Source: Ectopseudomonas mendocina (GTDB lineage: Bacteria > Pseudomonadota > Gammaproteobacteria > Pseudomonadales > Pseudomonadaceae). From it: DNA of 58,317 nucleotides. The stretch is from positions 1 through 58,317 of the forward strand of contig NZ_VRYE01000067.1 of the NCBI RefSeq assembly GCF_008041835.1, in the 5' to 3' direction. Below are positions 57,683 to 58,317 of the stretch, piece by piece. Positions within the stretch are counted from its first letter, which is position 1, and each line of letters begins with the position of its first letter. Position numbers and translations under genes: made by a program. The notes under the pieces are model-generated. The model was given only the letters and a program-made list of their open reading frames with translations. It was not told where the DNA came from and did no database searches.

Positions 57683-58317
57683 GATTTACCTTTGCCCAAT
57701 CGTGGATTCTTGCCCGTAAAGTGGCCGTTTGGATCAATGTCTTCAAAACCGTGTTCTGCAAGCGTCTTCCAATCGAAAGATGCGGGGGGCTTTTCCTTAT
57801 CCGATCCCAACTGAAGTTGTTGTGTTGCCTGGGACAGCGCTTCCGAGACTTTCGCGCTGGAGGGCATGGTGTAAGGAACCTGAGACTCCAGGCTTGCGTG
57901 ATGCAGGCACTTTTTGCGAATAAGCGGATCGACTCCGGCATCCGTCAATCGACGGCCATAGTTGTGGCGATGGCCGTGTGGATCTAACCCTACGGTCTTG
58001 TCGGGTTCGAGACCAATTCGTCTTAACCCAGCCGCATAATTTTGGTTGAAGGAATTGTAGGTATAGGGATTGCCCAGATAGCGAGAGTCGAAGCTAACAA
58101 ACGCATAGGGATGATGGCACTCCACCGATGCACGGAAAACCAAATACTGTCGCCACAGCGACATGAATACTTGGGCAAACTCTTGCGGGAAGAAATGCGC
58201 CTCCAGGTAGCCATCCTTGTCATCTAGGGTTTTGGATTTCCAGCCGAGATGTGGGGTTTTTTGCATCTCCTGGCGCGGGATGCGTGCGTATTTTTCTTGG
58301 GTATACGGATTTAATGG
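57679..58317 (-). CDS. gmtY: GmtY-like tyrosine recombinase, 3' part (runs off window)
   Basis: At least 212 residues; the frame continues past the right edge. The C-terminal catalytic domain is clear: GLDPHGHRHNYGRRLTDAG (His-x-x-Arg), KKCLHHASLESQ (second His region) and a candidate tyrosine in VPYTMP. First visible gene of a five-gene coupled operon. Identity as GmtY is inferred from order (recombinase, long integrase, about 220-residue protein). Confidence 0.65.
   Translation of the reverse strand, partial: PLNPYTQEKYARIPRQEMQKTPHLGWKSKTLDDKDGYLEAHFFPQEFAQVFMSLWRQYLVFRASVECHHPYAFVSFDSRYLGNPYTYNSFNQNYAAGLRRIGLEPDKTVGLDPHGHRHNYGRRLTDAGVDPLIRKKCLHHASLESQVPYTMPSSAKVSEALSQATQQLQLGSDKEKPPASFDWKTLAEHGFEDIDPNGHFTGKNPRLGKGKS

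Overview
This window looks like part of a large Pseudomonas-type plasmid or other conjugative element. Evidence for this: mostly GC-rich genes, many small hypothetical genes with good ribosome binding sites, a TelA-family cluster, a PRTRC system, a DUF1173-type protein, plasmid copies of xseA/xseB, a MobI-like gene, a ParM-like actin with a small downstream partner, and a pilus-type transglycosylase. No rRNA, tRNA or CRISPR array was seen. A link to the IncP-2 (pBT2436-like) megaplasmids is an inference from gene content only.

Layout. 1-1468: 3' end of a Tn501/Tn21-like transposase and its inverted repeat, abutting an endonuclease I gene. 1.5-6.2 kb: TelA-family cluster (minus strand). 6.5-7.5 kb: RES-Xre toxin-antitoxin pair with a palindromic operator. 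7.6-14.4 kb: minus-strand hypothetical genes, a DUF1173-like protein, an RDD membrane protein and an orphan Tn3-family inverted repeat. 14.6-16.5 kb: small genes. 16.7-22.1 kb: PRTRC operon (ParB-like, E, C ubiquitin-like, F, B E2-like, ThiF E1-like). 22.1-27.5 kb: Xre regulator and many small genes. 27.7-30.7 kb: two PP-loop (PAPS reductase/DndC-like) genes. 31-37 kb: superfamily 1 helicase, ParB-like protein, exonuclease VII subunits. 37.4-39.5 kb: DUF2786-type gene and small genes. 39.8-43.7 kb: iteron-like block, mobI-like gene, parM and partner, lytic transglycosylase, FlhC-like activator. 43.8-46.0 kb: TnpB gene inserted upstream of one of two duplicated small membrane-protein genes. 46.1-51.7 kb: an AT-rich integron with dfrA, nucleotidyltransferase and qnrVC cassettes (VCR-like attC sites), an IS3-family element between the cassettes and an SOS-boxed intI, all bracketed by a 24-bp direct repeat. 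51.8-58.3 kb: a translationally coupled five-gene operon resembling the gamma-mobile-trio recombination module (gmtY-gmtZ-gmtX) followed by a small coiled-coil protein and a RecD-like helicase.

How it fits together. The backbone carries mobilisation, segregation and conjugation-regulation genes (MobI, ParM, FlhC-like) that echo SXT/IncC logic, plus DNA metabolism genes. A recurrent promoter-like signal (TTGGGA/T, 16-bp spacer, weak -10) sits upstream of at least thirteen backbone genes and suggests a common transcription style. The right side is an accessory hot spot where a tyrosine-recombinase island and a SOS-responsive integron bring trimethoprim and quinolone resistance. Family assignments rest on motifs read by eye and memory of families; no database search was run.
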